64,000 bases of DNA from Ischnura elegans (lineage: Eukaryota > Arthropoda > Insecta > Odonata > Coenagrionidae), in the NCBI RefSeq assembly GCF_921293095.1, contig NC_060246.1, positions 134,664,198 to 134,728,197 of the forward strand, given 5' to 3'. Each line of letters opens with the position of its first letter. Positions within the stretch are counted from its first letter, which is position 1. A program made the translations under genes and the position numbers. Below are positions 1 to 12,507 of the stretch, piece after piece. The notes beneath the pieces were generated by a model. It did not search any database, was not told the origin of the DNA, and saw only the letters and a list, made by a program, of their open reading frames with translations.

Positions 1-2256
1 TCCCGAACTTACACCCCCCTTCGTCGCTAGGTGGTGTCCACTGTCCATATCCTCAAATATGACTGAAAATTATAAAGCACTTCCAAAATTTCATTTCTTT
101 CTTTGAGGGTAAAAACGAAACATTATCCCTATCAATATTTCATTAAGTGCATTATTACCGCTTATTTTAACTTCTCGTATCGCGTTCAGTGATATGCCTT
201 CCTTAGAGGGCATTTACTTTTTCCACCGGGTTACCTGTCCAGTTAATCAACTTCCTGCCACTCCAAGGAAGCTGTTGCGACAAACTCAAACCCTCAGTCC
301 AGCACCATTCAGCTACGGGTTGGACGATGAAAATATTGCAAGAACGAGGGGATGATGGCGGAAGAGACTGTGTATTTGGAGACAAGTCGGGTATTTTATG
401 TGGAAAAAAGTTCGGGATGAGGATGCGAAGGAGGAAGAAGGAAAAGCAGTGCAAACAAGCGAAGCGCCTTCACTCACTTCCCAGCTCTTCCTTCGCGCTC
501 AACTCCTCTTTCTCCCACAACTCGACTGTTTCCGTGTGTGCAGGCACAAGCGGAGGAGAAAAGAAGGGCAATATATCTTCCGTCGAGGCATTTTTTTTAT
601 TGCGCCATTTACGAGGGCGCCCCTTCATCCGCAAAGCCAACACAGGCGGACGCGTGATTAAATTCGGATAAGGATGGGAAAGAGAGTGAATGAGGAAGCG
701 TGGAGGCGAAGGGGTGGTAAAACAAAGTAGATGGGGTTGGGGATGAGACGGGGGATGAAAGAGATTGAAGAGGAGGTCAGCGACCTTCTAAGAGATGACG
801 ACCATCCCTCGCAGGCGCACACCGAAACGATCCGTGATTTGCCACAGGAAACAAAAGAAAGCGGAGGGTCCGATCAAAAACTCCAACGGGAGAACAGTAA
901 GGTACACAGCAATTGCGCAGATTACGTTCGGGAACCGCTGGAGACATTTTCAGAGGCTTCGTGCTTGTCTTGGTTTGAATGAGCAATTAAGAACCAATTT
1001 CTTTCAGAGGGACGCGTACAACATCATCTAAGAACCGCCACGCCGAAATTACGTCGTTGATTTCTTCGCTATTCCCAGCCATTTGGCTGTCTACAGCGGG
1101 TTTCTAAAATTTTCGTTACAGTAATTGTCGTCATGGCTAATGTAAGTCACAGTGTAGCAGATAATAGACTTATGGGGAAGGGATATGGTGGGGGAGGAGA
1201 GCACGTGTGAGGGTATTATACTTCTCAGCAGGATTATGAGAGTATTGCCAGAGATTAATAATCGAGCTATTGCTCGTAGAAGCCAGAGATTTTTCTAACT
1301 TTAATAATTGTGCCTTTAGTTAAGTAAGGATAGGAGTAATTTTCAGATCTTTTCCGATGACTTTGTTTATGATATACCACGGAGCCCCCGCAATTTTGCA
1401 GATCAGATCTTAGAACCGCAACATGTTCCTAGGGCATATATAAATGTAAACATAATAAGATATATGACAGGAAGGATAGGAATACTAGAATTTCGTTTAT
1501 ACCTAGAACAATAAAGGACTTAAATACTAGTTGACTAGAGCATTGACATCTTCCATAACGATTGCCCTATTAATGTTTAGCCCCTCTTACAGGCGGGTGG
1601 GATCACCTCCCGGCTAACGCCTGTTGAGGATGTTTGCTGAGCTGTATTTAGATGCAGGTTATTCCCCAAAAACAGGGTAAACAAGGGGGGATGACTGTTT
1701 CCTTCCCCACAACCGCCAAAAGTAGGTTTTTTAAATAAAAATTCTATTAACTACATACAGAGATCAAAGGAAAGATTGAAAACTCCAATTTCATCATTTA
1801 TTCCTACCAAATAAATTTCTTGGCTCTGCTTCGCGAAACATATACCCAGCGGAACGATATAAGTATAACGTTCGGAAACAAAAAATTAATAGCGATGCAA
1901 TGAAATAATGGGGAGGATAATACAGTCGCATTACATGACTCCGAAGTCCCCATTTATTAATGAGGTAATATACCGAAATTCAAGTTGAGAAACCTGAGGG
2001 AAATGTGAAAAGCGAGCAGTGAAGAGCTTCACAACACTCTCAAAATTTTCAGAGTAAGCACTGCAGCCGCATAAGCTTAGCATGTCAAAAATTTCTATTC
2101 TCCTCTAGACTTTGAAGTGATAAGATTTAGGAAAAGACTATCGTATTTCAGAACTAACAGGTTTAAACTCACAAAACTCCATTCATATATTCATCAATAA
2201 CCTCCATTCTACAAGTTAATCCTAACAGAGGGGTATGCCACCAATAGCCCTCCCCT
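1..2256. other. No gene recognised; GC-richer block at about 327-1030
   Basis: This stretch shows no recognisable gene or transposon. Bases 327-1030 are richer in G and C than the surroundings, and short overlapping open frames occur on both strands there. None has a recognisable domain, and no convincing splice pair was found. It could be unique regulatory sequence or an old repeat. The remainder (1031-2256) is AT-rich and shows nothing I can name. Confidence 0.4.
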
Positions 2257-2367
2257 GGGACCCCATCCACTAAGACAATCTCTCGGATAGTTCGTAGCTG
2301 GTTCTCGGAAAGACGTCATCATTACGGAATGAGCTATCCTAGAGATTGTCTTAAAGGATAGGGCCCC
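2257..2367. repeat. Hairpin-forming inverted repeat, MITE-like
   Basis: Two arms of about 37 nt (2257-2293 and 2331-2367) are near-perfect reverse complements. Both contain AAGACAATCTCT, followed by a GGATAG-type segment. They are separated by a 37-nt unpaired spacer. The outer ends are G/C rich (GGGACCCC against GGGGCCCT on the opposite strand). The structure is typical of a short foldback or MITE. No clear target-site duplication was identified, so the superfamily is open. A structured RNA is the alternative. Confidence 0.55.
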
Positions 2368-5092
2368 TCAAGTTTGTATTCTTCGACCATTGGAAAAGAT
2401 GGTTAAAGGAAAGGATTCGAGTTATTATCTTGAGTGTAATACGAATAACGTAATGACATTACAAATGTTATTCATTCCGAGTAAGTAACTGTATAAATCC
2501 CCACACCTCCCCTGAAAAGGATTTAGGTGTCGGGAGGCAAACAATGATTTATCCCGAAAAGTAAGGTGGTAAACAACCATACTCCTTTACTTTATATCTA
2601 CAAACACTTTTCTCCAATACGATGAGGAAAAGTAAAAATAGAAAAATGAAAACGGAAATATGAGGGCCGAACCGCCAGAACAAACAGAGCCTTCGCCACT
2701 CCATCAGCTAAAACAAAAGGTTTTTCGAGAGGGAGGTAAGTGGAACCCGATAGGATACGGTGGATTATCCTCAAAAGGTGTTCGTTCGTTGGCTGGGAGG
2801 TCGGTAGGTGGATGATCAAAAGAGGGAAAAGGGCTGAGGGCGTGATGACTGAGAGGAGCCCGTATTCGATTGAAAAGAAAGACTAAGAGATGGCTGAGCG
2901 AGCAGGTAAAGCATACAAGACCTCGGTGTCAGTTTTCATCGAAAAAACAAAAGGGTACGGGATATCGGCAATGGGAGTTTCCCTTTTTATGATTCAAAGA
3001 AAACGCGGAGGACGTGTGAGAAGCTCGCCATTCATTTTATTTTCACCGCAAGCTGTCCGACACCCACTTCTCACGCCTCTGCCGAAGAGATGAGAAGACG
3101 GATGGACACGCGACAGGAGTTGAGTGGGGAAAAAAACTATCCACGATGACTGGCGTTTGAAGGCTCATATGCTAAATATGAATTGCACTGCAACTTGTTC
3201 CCAAAAAAGCAAACTCTTTAATATTCACTTTATTCCTTGTATTAATACTCAGACACAAATGCAAGGCTATATTCAGAATGCGAAAGTTCAGTGATTCGCA
3301 AGAAAATAAGATAACACGATTACAGACACGAACTAGTGACGAACAAATTTCCTAAAAAATATAATCCTTGAATATTTTCAGGAAAAATTGAATACTTTAG
3401 GATTTTTTGCTAAACTTAATGTATGATTTTAAATAATATACGTACTTCAATTTTTCTCGAGAACGTTTAGAAAACGGCAATGACATGAGATTTTCAACTT
3501 TTGAATAGCTAAGGAATGGGATTTTAAAAACAAAAGTATGTAGCGTTTGATTTTATTTGCCCACTTTCAATCAAGTTTTCTCATTTTCTCCCACTGATTT
3601 AATGCGCTTTCAAAATTTCAAATCCCAGCGGATTGAAATCCCAACCTAAAGACCCCGATACATGACATACATCCGACAACTTGCACGAAAGCTATTTCCA
3701 CTTACCCGAAAACCATTGCCTAGGTAAGCAGGGTAGATATGCAAATGCGAAATAATTTTTTTTTAACATTTCCCAAGTCAAGGTCAGCATACGCCCACCA
3801 CCCTCTCATTCCTTAGGGATGACCTCTCCCTTCCTCCCACGAAAGGAAAAACCTCCGCCTCCGTCGACCACTCTCTGCGGTAGCTGCACACTGCGCAGGC
3901 CACAGTAGGGAAATTTTCGGAAAAACTGGGCATCTGGTCGAAAATTAAACATATCATTTTAATAAATTTGCGTATTTGGTTATTAATAGCTGGTGATCTC
4001 AAATACATTATATCAAGCGATGAATATTTCCCATATGCTACAATTCTCGTGGGATTCCTTCGCGAATCGAGGAAACTAATCTGGGAACCAATTTAACTGT
4101 TAAATAAAAGGGGAACATCTCGAGTTAATAACAAATTTCTTCGGTGTAAGACCGATAGGACCCCTAACAACTGATCTGAAACGCGAGCATTTCCAAAAAA
4201 GGTCACTTGAATTTCGGAAAGTGCCAGAGGCATTTAATCCCATGGTTAGGTGGACGGGGAATATAACGAGATGGCATACACATTTCATACGCATTTATTC
4301 ATCGGCAAAAGACTTATTTGATTCACAGAAACGATGTATGAAATGAGTACGCAAGACATAGAGAACATTCACCATAACCAGGCCAATTTCTACTTTCAAA
4401 ATGCAATCATTAACCAGGTGTGCAATATTTCTTCGTGTAAAACCTTATTGAGCGGCAAAAACCAAATTCTTATGATCTCTGATGAATCTGTTTGACTAAT
4501 GCCGGCGATAGCATGAAAGTTGTTTACTTTGAATGAAAATTTTATTTTAACTGATCTTCAACACTCACAATAGGTATAGGAGAGGTATCAGGATTACAAT
4601 TAACATTTATTTGTAAGACTGTGATGCATTTACTCCTTTCCACTATCCATGATAATATTTCATTTTGAAGTTTGCCGTTGTCCTCAGCTGTTGGCTCCAG
4701 CGCAGCCACTTTGAGCGCTCTCGTTTACATTTACTCCTGGTGTTCTGCTAAACAGTCATGTATCCCGCACACGGCCGTGAGAGGCAGAAAACTCGCTCTT
4801 CACTCGCCTTGGTGCATCGGCTGGAACTCGAACTGCGTCAGGACGCCCATGCCTGGATTCACTCCGCATCGGGAGCAATCAGCCGCTTCAAAAGGCAGAA
4901 AATACGCCGCTCGACACAAGGCAAATTCTAGATCGCATACCAACCACGCAGCAACGATGTCACATAATACTGAGTTCATGCTGTAAGCTGCAAAAATGTA
5001 TTACACATCGAACAATAATCAAAGTAACCTAAGAATAATTAAATGGTTTAGGGGTGTATAATGAACACTTTCAGGAAGTGGGGAACTCTTCA
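2368..5092. other. No gene recognised
   Basis: The sequence is mainly AT-rich and unique. Several short open frames (for example at 2598-2819, 3784-4008 and 4672-4986) have no recognisable domain and are not supported by splice signals. A GC-richer patch lies at about 4700-4960. Nothing here can be assigned. Confidence 0.4.
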
Positions 5093-5100
5093 GGCTCAAC

Positions 5101-5653
5101 TGCAGAGGTGTAACTATGGGGTGGGGGATGAGGGGATGGATTTCCCCCCCCCCCCCCCAAAAGTTTCAGACGAATAAAAAAAGATTTAAAACTACAGTGT
5201 TGTTTTGACATATAATAACTGAATCTGCGTAAAGTTAACTTTTAAACGCCAAAATGAAGTGAAATGTATTTCCAGACGTGTCGTTTTTCAAAAATTTTCC
5301 CGGACCTTTGTTGCCGGGGGGGGGGGGGGGGAGATCGCCACTCCAGGCCATGCCATCCCACCCCACCAAAGCATATCGATGGCCAAGTTCTAACAACACG
5401 TATCTCAAATTCGGCCGGTTTGAGACAGGTACCTTAAACAAAATGAAATAACATTAAAAAATAAAATACAAGCAAAAAAACAACTCTTTGTTTGCAAATG
5501 AATGCTTCTTTTGCAGTTTTATGAAATTTTGGTTTTTAATTTCAGTCTACAATCAAAAATATTAATCGTTTTTTTTTGCACTCCTGAAAATTTGCTATTT
5601 TGGAGATACCTGTCGTTACAATTTAGCCATCGATATGTCTAGTTACGCCACTG
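5101..5653. mobile_element. hAT-like MITE, 'GTAAC' family, copy 1 (about 550 bp)
   Basis: The left end reads CAGAGGTGTAACTATGG and the right end, read inward, reads CAGTGGCGTAACTAGAC, giving imperfect terminal inverted repeats. GGCTCAAC lies just before the element and GGCTCAAA just after it. This is an approximate 8-bp target duplication, with about two extra bases at the left junction. Inside are a long C run near 5144-5158 and a long G run near 5317-5331. A shorter copy lies at 15415-15676; both share an internal segment around CAGACGTGTCGTTTTTCAAAA. No coding capacity is seen, so it would depend on a transposase elsewhere. Confidence 0.7.
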
Positions 5654-5661
5654 GGCTCAAA

Positions 5662-7842
5662 GGAGAACCTAAGATGATAAACTGCATAAGAACGAAAAGA
5701 GAAGACGAGAGAAGGGGACATCACGGATTGCCGCATAGCTGACGTAGAAACGTGCATTCCAGGGAAAACACTCATTTACGGACAGATGTTGTCCAGAAAA
5801 ATGCGTTACTTAGAAATATATGCTGTAATTCGTGGAAAAAAGAAATTGGACGAAGATATTTTAGATGCACCATGCACTCCCACAAGTTAATAATTATGAA
5901 AAATGTACGTTTTCCTATAATTCAACACTAAAATCTCAATCGGGCATAAAAAAATTGCATTGATTTTGGCTAGCTCATTCCTTTTTGTAGCCATGAGCCC
6001 TACCAGGGTAGTCATAAAGAGGACTTCCTTCGCTTAATCCCGCGCAGAGAGGCTCCACAAGTCAGCGGCTGCTGCAACCTACTTAAGGGTTGACGTTTCC
6101 GGGAATGCATCGGAGGATTCCCTACATCCTTTACCCCGTTCGTCTCCTTAGATATGCATATTTAACCATTTCTTCTGCCCTATTTCTGTACACTTGAAAT
6201 AAAGTATACTAAAATGGAAAAAGTTCCGAAAACTGAGTGATAGGTCGTAACACATAAGCCAACGGTGAACATATAAGAAAAGATAACGTTAAAAAAAAAC
6301 GGTGACCGTTTTCTTAAATGGAAGTGTCCGCATTCAAGAGGTGGGATCCTAATTTGAAAAAGTATTCATCTGCCATGGAATACAAAATTAGTCCGTAAGA
6401 AGTAGGTTTCAGCGAGCAGAAGTCCACAGAGAGAAGAAGAGCCCTATAAATGCCCTATAAGAATTGAGGAGACGCGAGGAACGAAGAAGAATTCGATTGT
6501 AGGAGGGATAAAAACGGCTAGCCGGTAAAGGACACTTTGATATTGGGGGAAAATATCGGTAAAATAAGGAGGAGAGGGGTAACTTGGTGCGGGTCTAAAT
6601 TTGAAGGGCGTCAGGCTATTACAGAGAATACAAGAGGAGAGGCAATAATGCAAATGAGAATGGTAAGCACAGGAAAAAAGATTTTTGGACACGATGATGA
6701 GAGGAAAAGTCTACTCAAATACAACAAATAGTAATAATACCGTCCATTTAGGATTAATCAGTCAAATGGGAGGTCATCGTTGGTAAGTTATAATAAATCA
6801 ATGCCGACTCAATACGACAATACGAAAATTTTAAATTATACATAGAGTAATCATATATTATATTTATACATTTTTACTCTCTGATTTTCTGGCTTTTTCC
6901 ATCAACCATAGCACCGTTGTCCTCGTCCTTTTTCTAGTATATGTTCATATCCCTTTCTTTCCTTACATGTGAATTTATTTGGAAGTAATCATATAAACTA
7001 TTTAGCAATTTAACGTGATAAATATGATGAGGTGAGGAGAAAAACTGTTTCATTCACTACGTAATACAAATGGAAGATTCCATACTTAACCAAATAATAG
7101 CAATGGACTTCTTTGAACAAACTTGAACAAACGCGGGGACTCACAAGGTGCCGGAAACCGCCTCCCTTGATTTATGCACGATGGTCAAGAGCAGTGGATT
7201 TCTCTCTCCCCAACACTTCCGCAACGTTTCGGCGACTTAAGAAAGAGCGAAATCCCAAAAGGGCGACCCAGGAAATGAAGAAGATCGACGAGACATGAAA
7301 TTGGCTCGTTCTGAGAGAGGGGCATAATTGGGACGCAAACAAGGATGGTGCTTGAAAAGCCGTGTGTTTATGCATATTTCAAAAAGACCAAGAGGCGAAA
7401 AGCAGGAAGCGAATCACATCTTTAGCGCAGGATTAATGGAAGCAGTGGGGGACCGAAAAAAACATACTCGGTAAATCAACATACAACCAGATGCAGGCAG
7501 ATGCCACGTTGAGATTTCAGGATGGAATGGGCCACGAAATCACAACAGAGGGCACGAAATGAGACAAATCAGCTTGGTAAATAATGCAGAGAAGATATTC
7601 TCAGCAGCACTACAAAAATGGACAAGGGCTTAAGGATTAGAGAGGCAATCTATCATAGTTAGTACTAACTGAATATTTCGTAAGGTTGCTTCGTTATTTA
7701 GCCTATCCCTCACACACTTGTATCCTAAAATGAGATACTCAACCTCTGAATACTATTAAGTAGAAATTATCAAGTTCAAAATAGGGGCTCAGATGGATTA
7801 CACATTTATTCCATCTTATCCTGAATGCATAATTCATAATCA
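5662..7842. other. No gene recognised
   Basis: This is unique-looking AT-rich sequence. Short open frames at 6444-6731 and 7113-7375 overlap on opposite strands and lack recognisable domains. A moderately GC-rich patch lies around 6000-6130. Nothing can be assigned to a gene or named repeat. Confidence 0.4.
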
Positions 7843-8242
7843 CTGGTCAACAATCCTAGGATTGGTTTGACGCAGCTCTCCACTCAGTTCTCCCATCAGC
7901 TAATATTTTCACTCCTACGTATTTCTTCTCTTTCACATCTCTCTTTACTTGTTCCATATATTTTGTTCGAGGTCTTCCTTTTCCATTCTTGCCTTCCACC
8001 TGTCCTTCGACGATTGTCTTCATCACGCCATCATGTCTCAAGATGTGGCCTATAAGGTTGTTCCGTCTTCTTATTAAGGTTTTCATGAGGCTTCTCTTCT
8101 CTCCTACCCTTCTTAGGACTTCCTCGTTACTAACTCGGTCGATCCATTTGATTTTCATCATTCTTCTGTAGCACCACATTTCAAAGGCCTCTATCCTTGC
8201 TTTCTCCGCTGCGGTCATTGTCCATGCCTCACTTCCGTATTT
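7843..8242 (-). pseudogene. RTE-like non-LTR retrotransposon, 3' end of the reverse transcriptase ORF
   Basis: Read on the minus strand, this encodes the tail that follows the reverse transcriptase domain in many arthropod 'endonuclease-reverse transcriptase' proteins. It runs YGSEAWTMTAAEKARIEAFE, then MWCYRR, WIDRVSNEEVLRRVGE, LIGHILRHDG, GKGRPR and WRAASNQS. The frame is open over this part, but the endonuclease and catalytic RT regions are missing upstream. It is therefore a 5'-truncated dead copy, as usual for elements copied by target-primed reverse transcription. Related tails lie at 8962-9426, 15289-16240 and 34290-35400. The 3' end is near 7843, where sequence shared with the 15.3-kb copy stops. 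Confidence 0.8.
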
Positions 8243-8961
8243 AAAAGAAAATATTATCATGAAAATGGCTAGGAAGTGCGACAATCGTAGAGACAAAGTC
8301 TGATAATGATAAGGCAGAGCGTAGGTACTACACGATCGCAAAAAATAAAGAGAATTATCACTGATATTAGATGTTTTGTTCATAAAAAAAACTTCCAATT
8401 CATATGCCAATATCAGGTCCCTTTTCATCTCGGCCACAACTTGACACAAAACTTTAAAGGGATGTTAAAAATGGTTGTTTCACAGTGGAAAGCATTAAAA
8501 ATTTCGGGAGCACACCAACACCCGGCCAAAAACTGAACATTTTACCAGCAGAGTACCATTAAGATGAATATCAAGAAGTGGGAGTGAAAGATCCATTTAT
8601 AAAGGTCCAATTAATCCAGTGGAAGTGGCTCGCAGCGCCGACAGTGATGCTTATTTATTACGCCTAATTATTAATATTCGCAGAGGGTGGACGGAGGGAG
8701 TTTGCATCCCCCGAGGGGGAAAAGGCGGAGTGCGATGGGGCACTACCCCCACTGGAGAGAAATAGAGGGGTGGGCGGCGACTTCGAAAAATCCCCGAGGC
8801 GACAGCACCGGAAAAACAAGACGGATGCCTTCCCCACTCATTAGGTCTCGTATTAGCCTATGAGGACGCATCACTTGCGGTCGACCACAGTCGTATTCTG
8901 TCTTTATGCATTTTGTCTTTATGTCTTATTTATTATTTAAAACTTAAAATGCCATGTTAAA
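8243..8961. other. Non-coding stretch with a GC-rich part and an AT homeodomain-like cluster
   Basis: No gene is recognised. Bases 8640-8680 contain TTATTACGCCTAATTATTAA, which carries overlapping TAAT cores like those bound by homeodomain proteins. This is followed by a purine- and GC-rich section (8690-8830). The combination could be a regulatory element, but nothing in the sequence proves it. Confidence 0.3.
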
Positions 8962-9426
8962 ATTTCAGGGTATAGATTGTTGCTACCTGGGAAGCCGAAT
9001 AACCAAAAATAAACGAAAACAGAAATATTCAGCAGAATGGACACTCTATCTAAGTAAGAATCCACTTACAGCTGAGAATAGAAGTATAGAAGGAAGAAAA
9101 CAATTCACCAGATGCTACAAGTGCGAGAAGAGTCTGTTCATCAATAGGAGCGAGGCATGGACGTAGATAGCAGCAGGAAAGTCAACGGCGGAAACTCTGT
9201 GTTTGTATGGTTCAGCCGAGGAATGATGAAGATACGACGCACCGATCGATTGAGTAATAAGGAAAACCTAAAAAGAGTGGGAGAAGAGGTCATTTTTACA
9301 AGAACCCTAAGTAGAACCCAGGAAAACTTAGTCGGTCTCATTAGAGGGCATGAAGGATTGACAAAGACAATCGTAAATACGAAAATTTTAGCAGAGTTTA
9401 GAAAAGCAAGGTTCAGATATGCGTAA
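8962..9426 (+). pseudogene. RTE-like non-LTR retrotransposon remnant, plus strand
   Basis: Translated fragments match the same RT tail as the 7.8-kb copy but are more decayed and lie in shifted frames. First comes CYLGSRITKN, the conserved segment before the tail. Next is KNPLTAENRSIEGRKQFTR ending in SEAWT. After a frame change come RGMMKIRRTDRLSNKENLKR, a VGEEV segment and a degraded GHILRHDG-like part. There is no complete ORF. It lies 0.7 kb from an opposite-strand copy of a related element, so the two are probably independent insertions. Confidence 0.7.
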
Positions 9427-10260
9427 ACCAATCCACGGATTTATGTTGATAGAGAAAACCTCGTCGACGCTTACCTATGTATCAAATATTAAATGTTTAC
9501 ACCAGAGAACATACAGAGGAAAATTTGTCAAACTGGTGACGAAGGTAAATCATAACAAGGGTTCTCTCCACATACCCGGAAAATATCAAAACGATAGCCT
9601 ACGTTTTAAGATAGCCATATACAATACAAAAACCGATCAAATGAGAGTGATGCATCCTCGTAAGGATTATGCATCCTGATAAAGATGTGACCGTGGCCGT
9701 ACAATAATAAAAATATTTGTCACAACCCGGGTTAAATCTGAGGTGGTAGTAGTAAGTACACTACCTTACTTAATTTTATCTTACGTACTTATGACCGTAG
9801 TAGGTAGATGGCATGGCAGGTGGAAAGGAATTGGCCTCCCAATCGAAGTGGTGCGTCATTCGTATTCAGAGTAGTTTAGTTTTCTCTACCCTCACCAATC
9901 CAGATTAACCGACACGTTGAAACACGAGAACATTTTACGAGGTTTAAAACAATATTGCTTTCATAGATGGCATCCTCTATGCTAAAAATGGGTCCTTGAC
10001 TCAGACCCGAAATCCTAATTAATGCCATAGGAAGACGAACATCTTCGTTTAGTAGTACAGCCAATAGTCATTTTTAGCCCATCCCTAACTCACTCACATT
10101 GCGTACCTTCTAATTCTGTCACTGATGCAGGTCTCGCTAGGCTCTTTACTACGCAAATGTGTGACCTATTTACTATATCTTGAGTGGACTTTAATTCGTT
10201 TCCGAATTTATCAGAGCCACAACGAACAACGAACGTATGTATTGAACCTATGTAACAGAC
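9427..10260. other. No gene recognised
   Basis: AT-rich sequence with short unsupported open frames (9419-9679 plus strand, 9876-10064 minus strand). A small imperfect inverted repeat built on AGTAAGTAC/GTACTTA lies near 9750-9800. No recognised element. Confidence 0.35.
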
Positions 10261-10268
10261 AAGGAGAT

Positions 10269-10558
10269 CAGTGGCGCAGCTCTAGGGGGGGATAAAACCC
10301 CCCCAGAGCTAAGAGAAGCTTTAAAGTTTAATCCTTTTTACTTATTTGTATCAGTATTACTAACAGAATAGTGTTAGGATTAATCAAATATCCCTCAGAA
10401 ATCTGTAAAACTCGCAATTTTGAACCATTATTTTTAAAGTTTTTCTGGAGGAGGTCCCGCATAACTCCCACTTACCCTGGTGGGTATGCAATACTCCCAC
10501 ACCCGTAAGTATTACCTTACACCCCCCCCCCTAGCCTTAATTCCTAGCTGCGCCCCTG
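10269..10558. mobile_element. hAT-like MITE, 'GCGCAGC' family, copy 1
   Basis: The left end is CAGTGGCGCAGCTCTAG and the right end, read inward, is CAGGGGCGCAGCTAGGAAT, so the element has good terminal inverted repeats. It is flanked by a perfect 8-bp target duplication AAGGAGAT (10261-10268 and 10559-10566). An 8-bp duplication with CAG-type ends is characteristic of the hAT superfamily. Length is 290 bp with no ORF. Two further copies lie at 27971-28272 and 34554-34810, sharing the internal block around CACCATTTTGAACCATTTAT. G and C runs lie just inside the ends. Confidence 0.85.
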
Positions 10559-10566
10559 AAGGAGAT

Positions 10567-11493
10567 AGACCTTAAAATGAAATTACCTTTAATAAAATAG
10601 AGGCCAATTACTCCATCACCATCTGTAATATAAGAGCCTATTTCGAAATTTTCATAAAAACGGCCTCTCCATCATAACTCGTGGGTGCATGCATAGTAGC
10701 ATCTTGATGGATGCCCACCTTAGCTTCTCCTCCACCCCTACAGGACTAATGCATACCCAGCACCTCGCGCAGAAACGAGCGCGTGCCACCAGTGGCCGTT
10801 CCATCATCTCGCGAGCGGCGAATAAATAAGGCGATTGATTCCGGGTCCGGGTGGTCGAGCAAATTGAGAGCGGATCGAGAAGAGCAGATACCAACCAACC
10901 CACCCTTGAGCACTCGATCAGAACGAGATACCGAAAACAAAAAGAAAACAAAGATTGAGCGAGATTCGATCCCTCGAAGCAATGAGGCGAGACCACTAGC
11001 TGCTTTTTCTTCCTTCTTCATCTTCCATCTCACGCTGAATGGGAGCTCCCCTGGCGCCGATAAAGATTAGCGGATAGGACACAAGCGGAAATAGTGGATG
11101 CGAGGTGAAATTTATAGCGCCGGGTTAAGGGGAGAGATAAAGATTGCTCTCTGGAAATACGCATGCGATTAGATAAGACCCCGCGCTCCTGTGTCATCGT
11201 GCATCTGTGTCACTGGATCTAGGTTAAGGCTGGATAGCGCAGAAAATTCACGCGCCTCTACTGAGGAACGGCAATTTGTATGGCAGGCTCCACCGGTGAA
11301 AAGGTTATCTCTGCGAGTAACTAGGGGTGCCATCGTTTAAACTAGAATTAACTAACAAATTATACAATATCAAGCAATACAAACAGTTTACAACAGGAAA
11401 AATAAGGATGTACATTTCCTCGTAAGGAAAGTACATTTTCTCAAGCAATCGGAAACAATATTAACAGCATCTCATCTTGTCGAAACATTTTGA
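10567..11493. other. GC-rich unique block with several GATA motifs
   Basis: Bases 10670-11230 are clearly GC- and CpG-richer than the flanks, and open frames occur on both strands (10652-11070), none with a recognisable domain. AGATAAAG (near 11135) and AGATAAGA (near 11172) are good GATA-factor motifs, and weaker GATA cores lie at about 11059 and 11072. A regulatory region is one reading; chance clustering is another. The rest of the stretch shows nothing. Confidence 0.3.
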
Positions 11494-11501
11494 CAATAGA
11501 G

Positions 11502-11761
11502 CATTGGTGTCATGGCAAAATTAGCAGCGCTGGAACGCACTTCCATTAACTTTTTTAAAGTGAAGTATTACTCTTTATTAGTGGTTTTTTATTACCAGAT
11601 ATTAATAATATTTTATAACAAAATTTTTGTCTTGGTTACGAACGTATATATTAGAAATTTTTACACACCGAAATTGATAAACGTGTTATTTGACTATTAT
11701 GCCTTTTGTTAACCTGTGCCGGAACGGCGTTCCGGCGCGTTCCAGTACCATGACAACACTG
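11502..11761. mobile_element. hAT-like MITE with TGTCATGG ends
   Basis: The left end CATTGGTGTCATGGC pairs with the right end, which reads inward CAGTGTTGTCATGGTACTGG. Just inside both ends lie GGAACGC motifs. The presumed 8-bp duplications CAATAGAG and CATCAGAG agree at six of eight positions, as expected for an old insertion. The interior is very AT-rich and contains a 66-codon open frame without recognisable features, which I regard as chance. Length is 260 bp. Confidence 0.65.
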
Positions 11762-11769
11762 CATCAGAG

Positions 11770-12499
11770 TGACATTTAGGTTTTCTTTTCGAGCGACTTC
11801 ATATCACCGCACGCGCAGTTGTCGTTAAACTGGAATAATTGACTGCTTTCAAATCTCTAAATACTTGCTTAAATATACAGAGTTGCTATGTATCCTCAAA
11901 TCTATTTCTTACTACATGCACATAACTGCATCTGCCACACATACCTCGGATTGCCTGCACGAGTCGTATTTTTTCCATTTTTAAGTTCAGAATATGAGGG
12001 TCCAGAAAAAAACATAAAATCAATTACAGTCTGAACGAATGAAGTAAAGCGAACAAAATTGCTTAGCAATCACTCAAATTGACCTAATATAAGTAAAACT
12101 TATTAGTACTCTAAAACAACGCCAGAATGGAAAATCGCATTCCTATAAAGAGCAATGACCTTAATTAGCTACGGCAGCGAATTCCGTTCGAATTTACGTC
12201 ACCGGCAACACTGCCTTGGTTGCGAGTCATTTGCTCAGCTTGACACACGAAAGAGAGCGTAGAAATTTTATCTCGGATGGAAGCGATTCGCCGTCTGTTA
12301 TTTCAGTCTGGCAAAATATTTTCGGTCTCATCTCATCTACGTCATATTCACCGAATAAACAGAAAAATTAAGACCGACGAAGAGAAAAATAACCAATGAA
12401 CGGCTTTTAGAAATTCCCATACCCATAATGAAAAGCTGTTGTGAAACGTGCGAATCATTTTCAAAACATTTAAATATCAGATTGGAGAAGAAGCATTGT
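11770..12499. other. No gene recognised
   Basis: AT-rich sequence with a slightly GC-richer patch near 12160-12290. No recognisable ORF, RNA gene or repeat was seen. Confidence 0.35.
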
Positions 12500-12507
12500 G
12501 CTACGAG

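Noticed and set aside
327-1031. Overlapping open frames up to 114 codons in a GC-richer block
   Set aside because: Frames overlap in several registers and the products lack any recognisable domain, signal or splice context.
11512-11712. 66-codon frame in very AT-rich DNA
   Set aside because: Lies wholly inside the MITE at 11502-11761 and encodes only a biased hydrophobic string.
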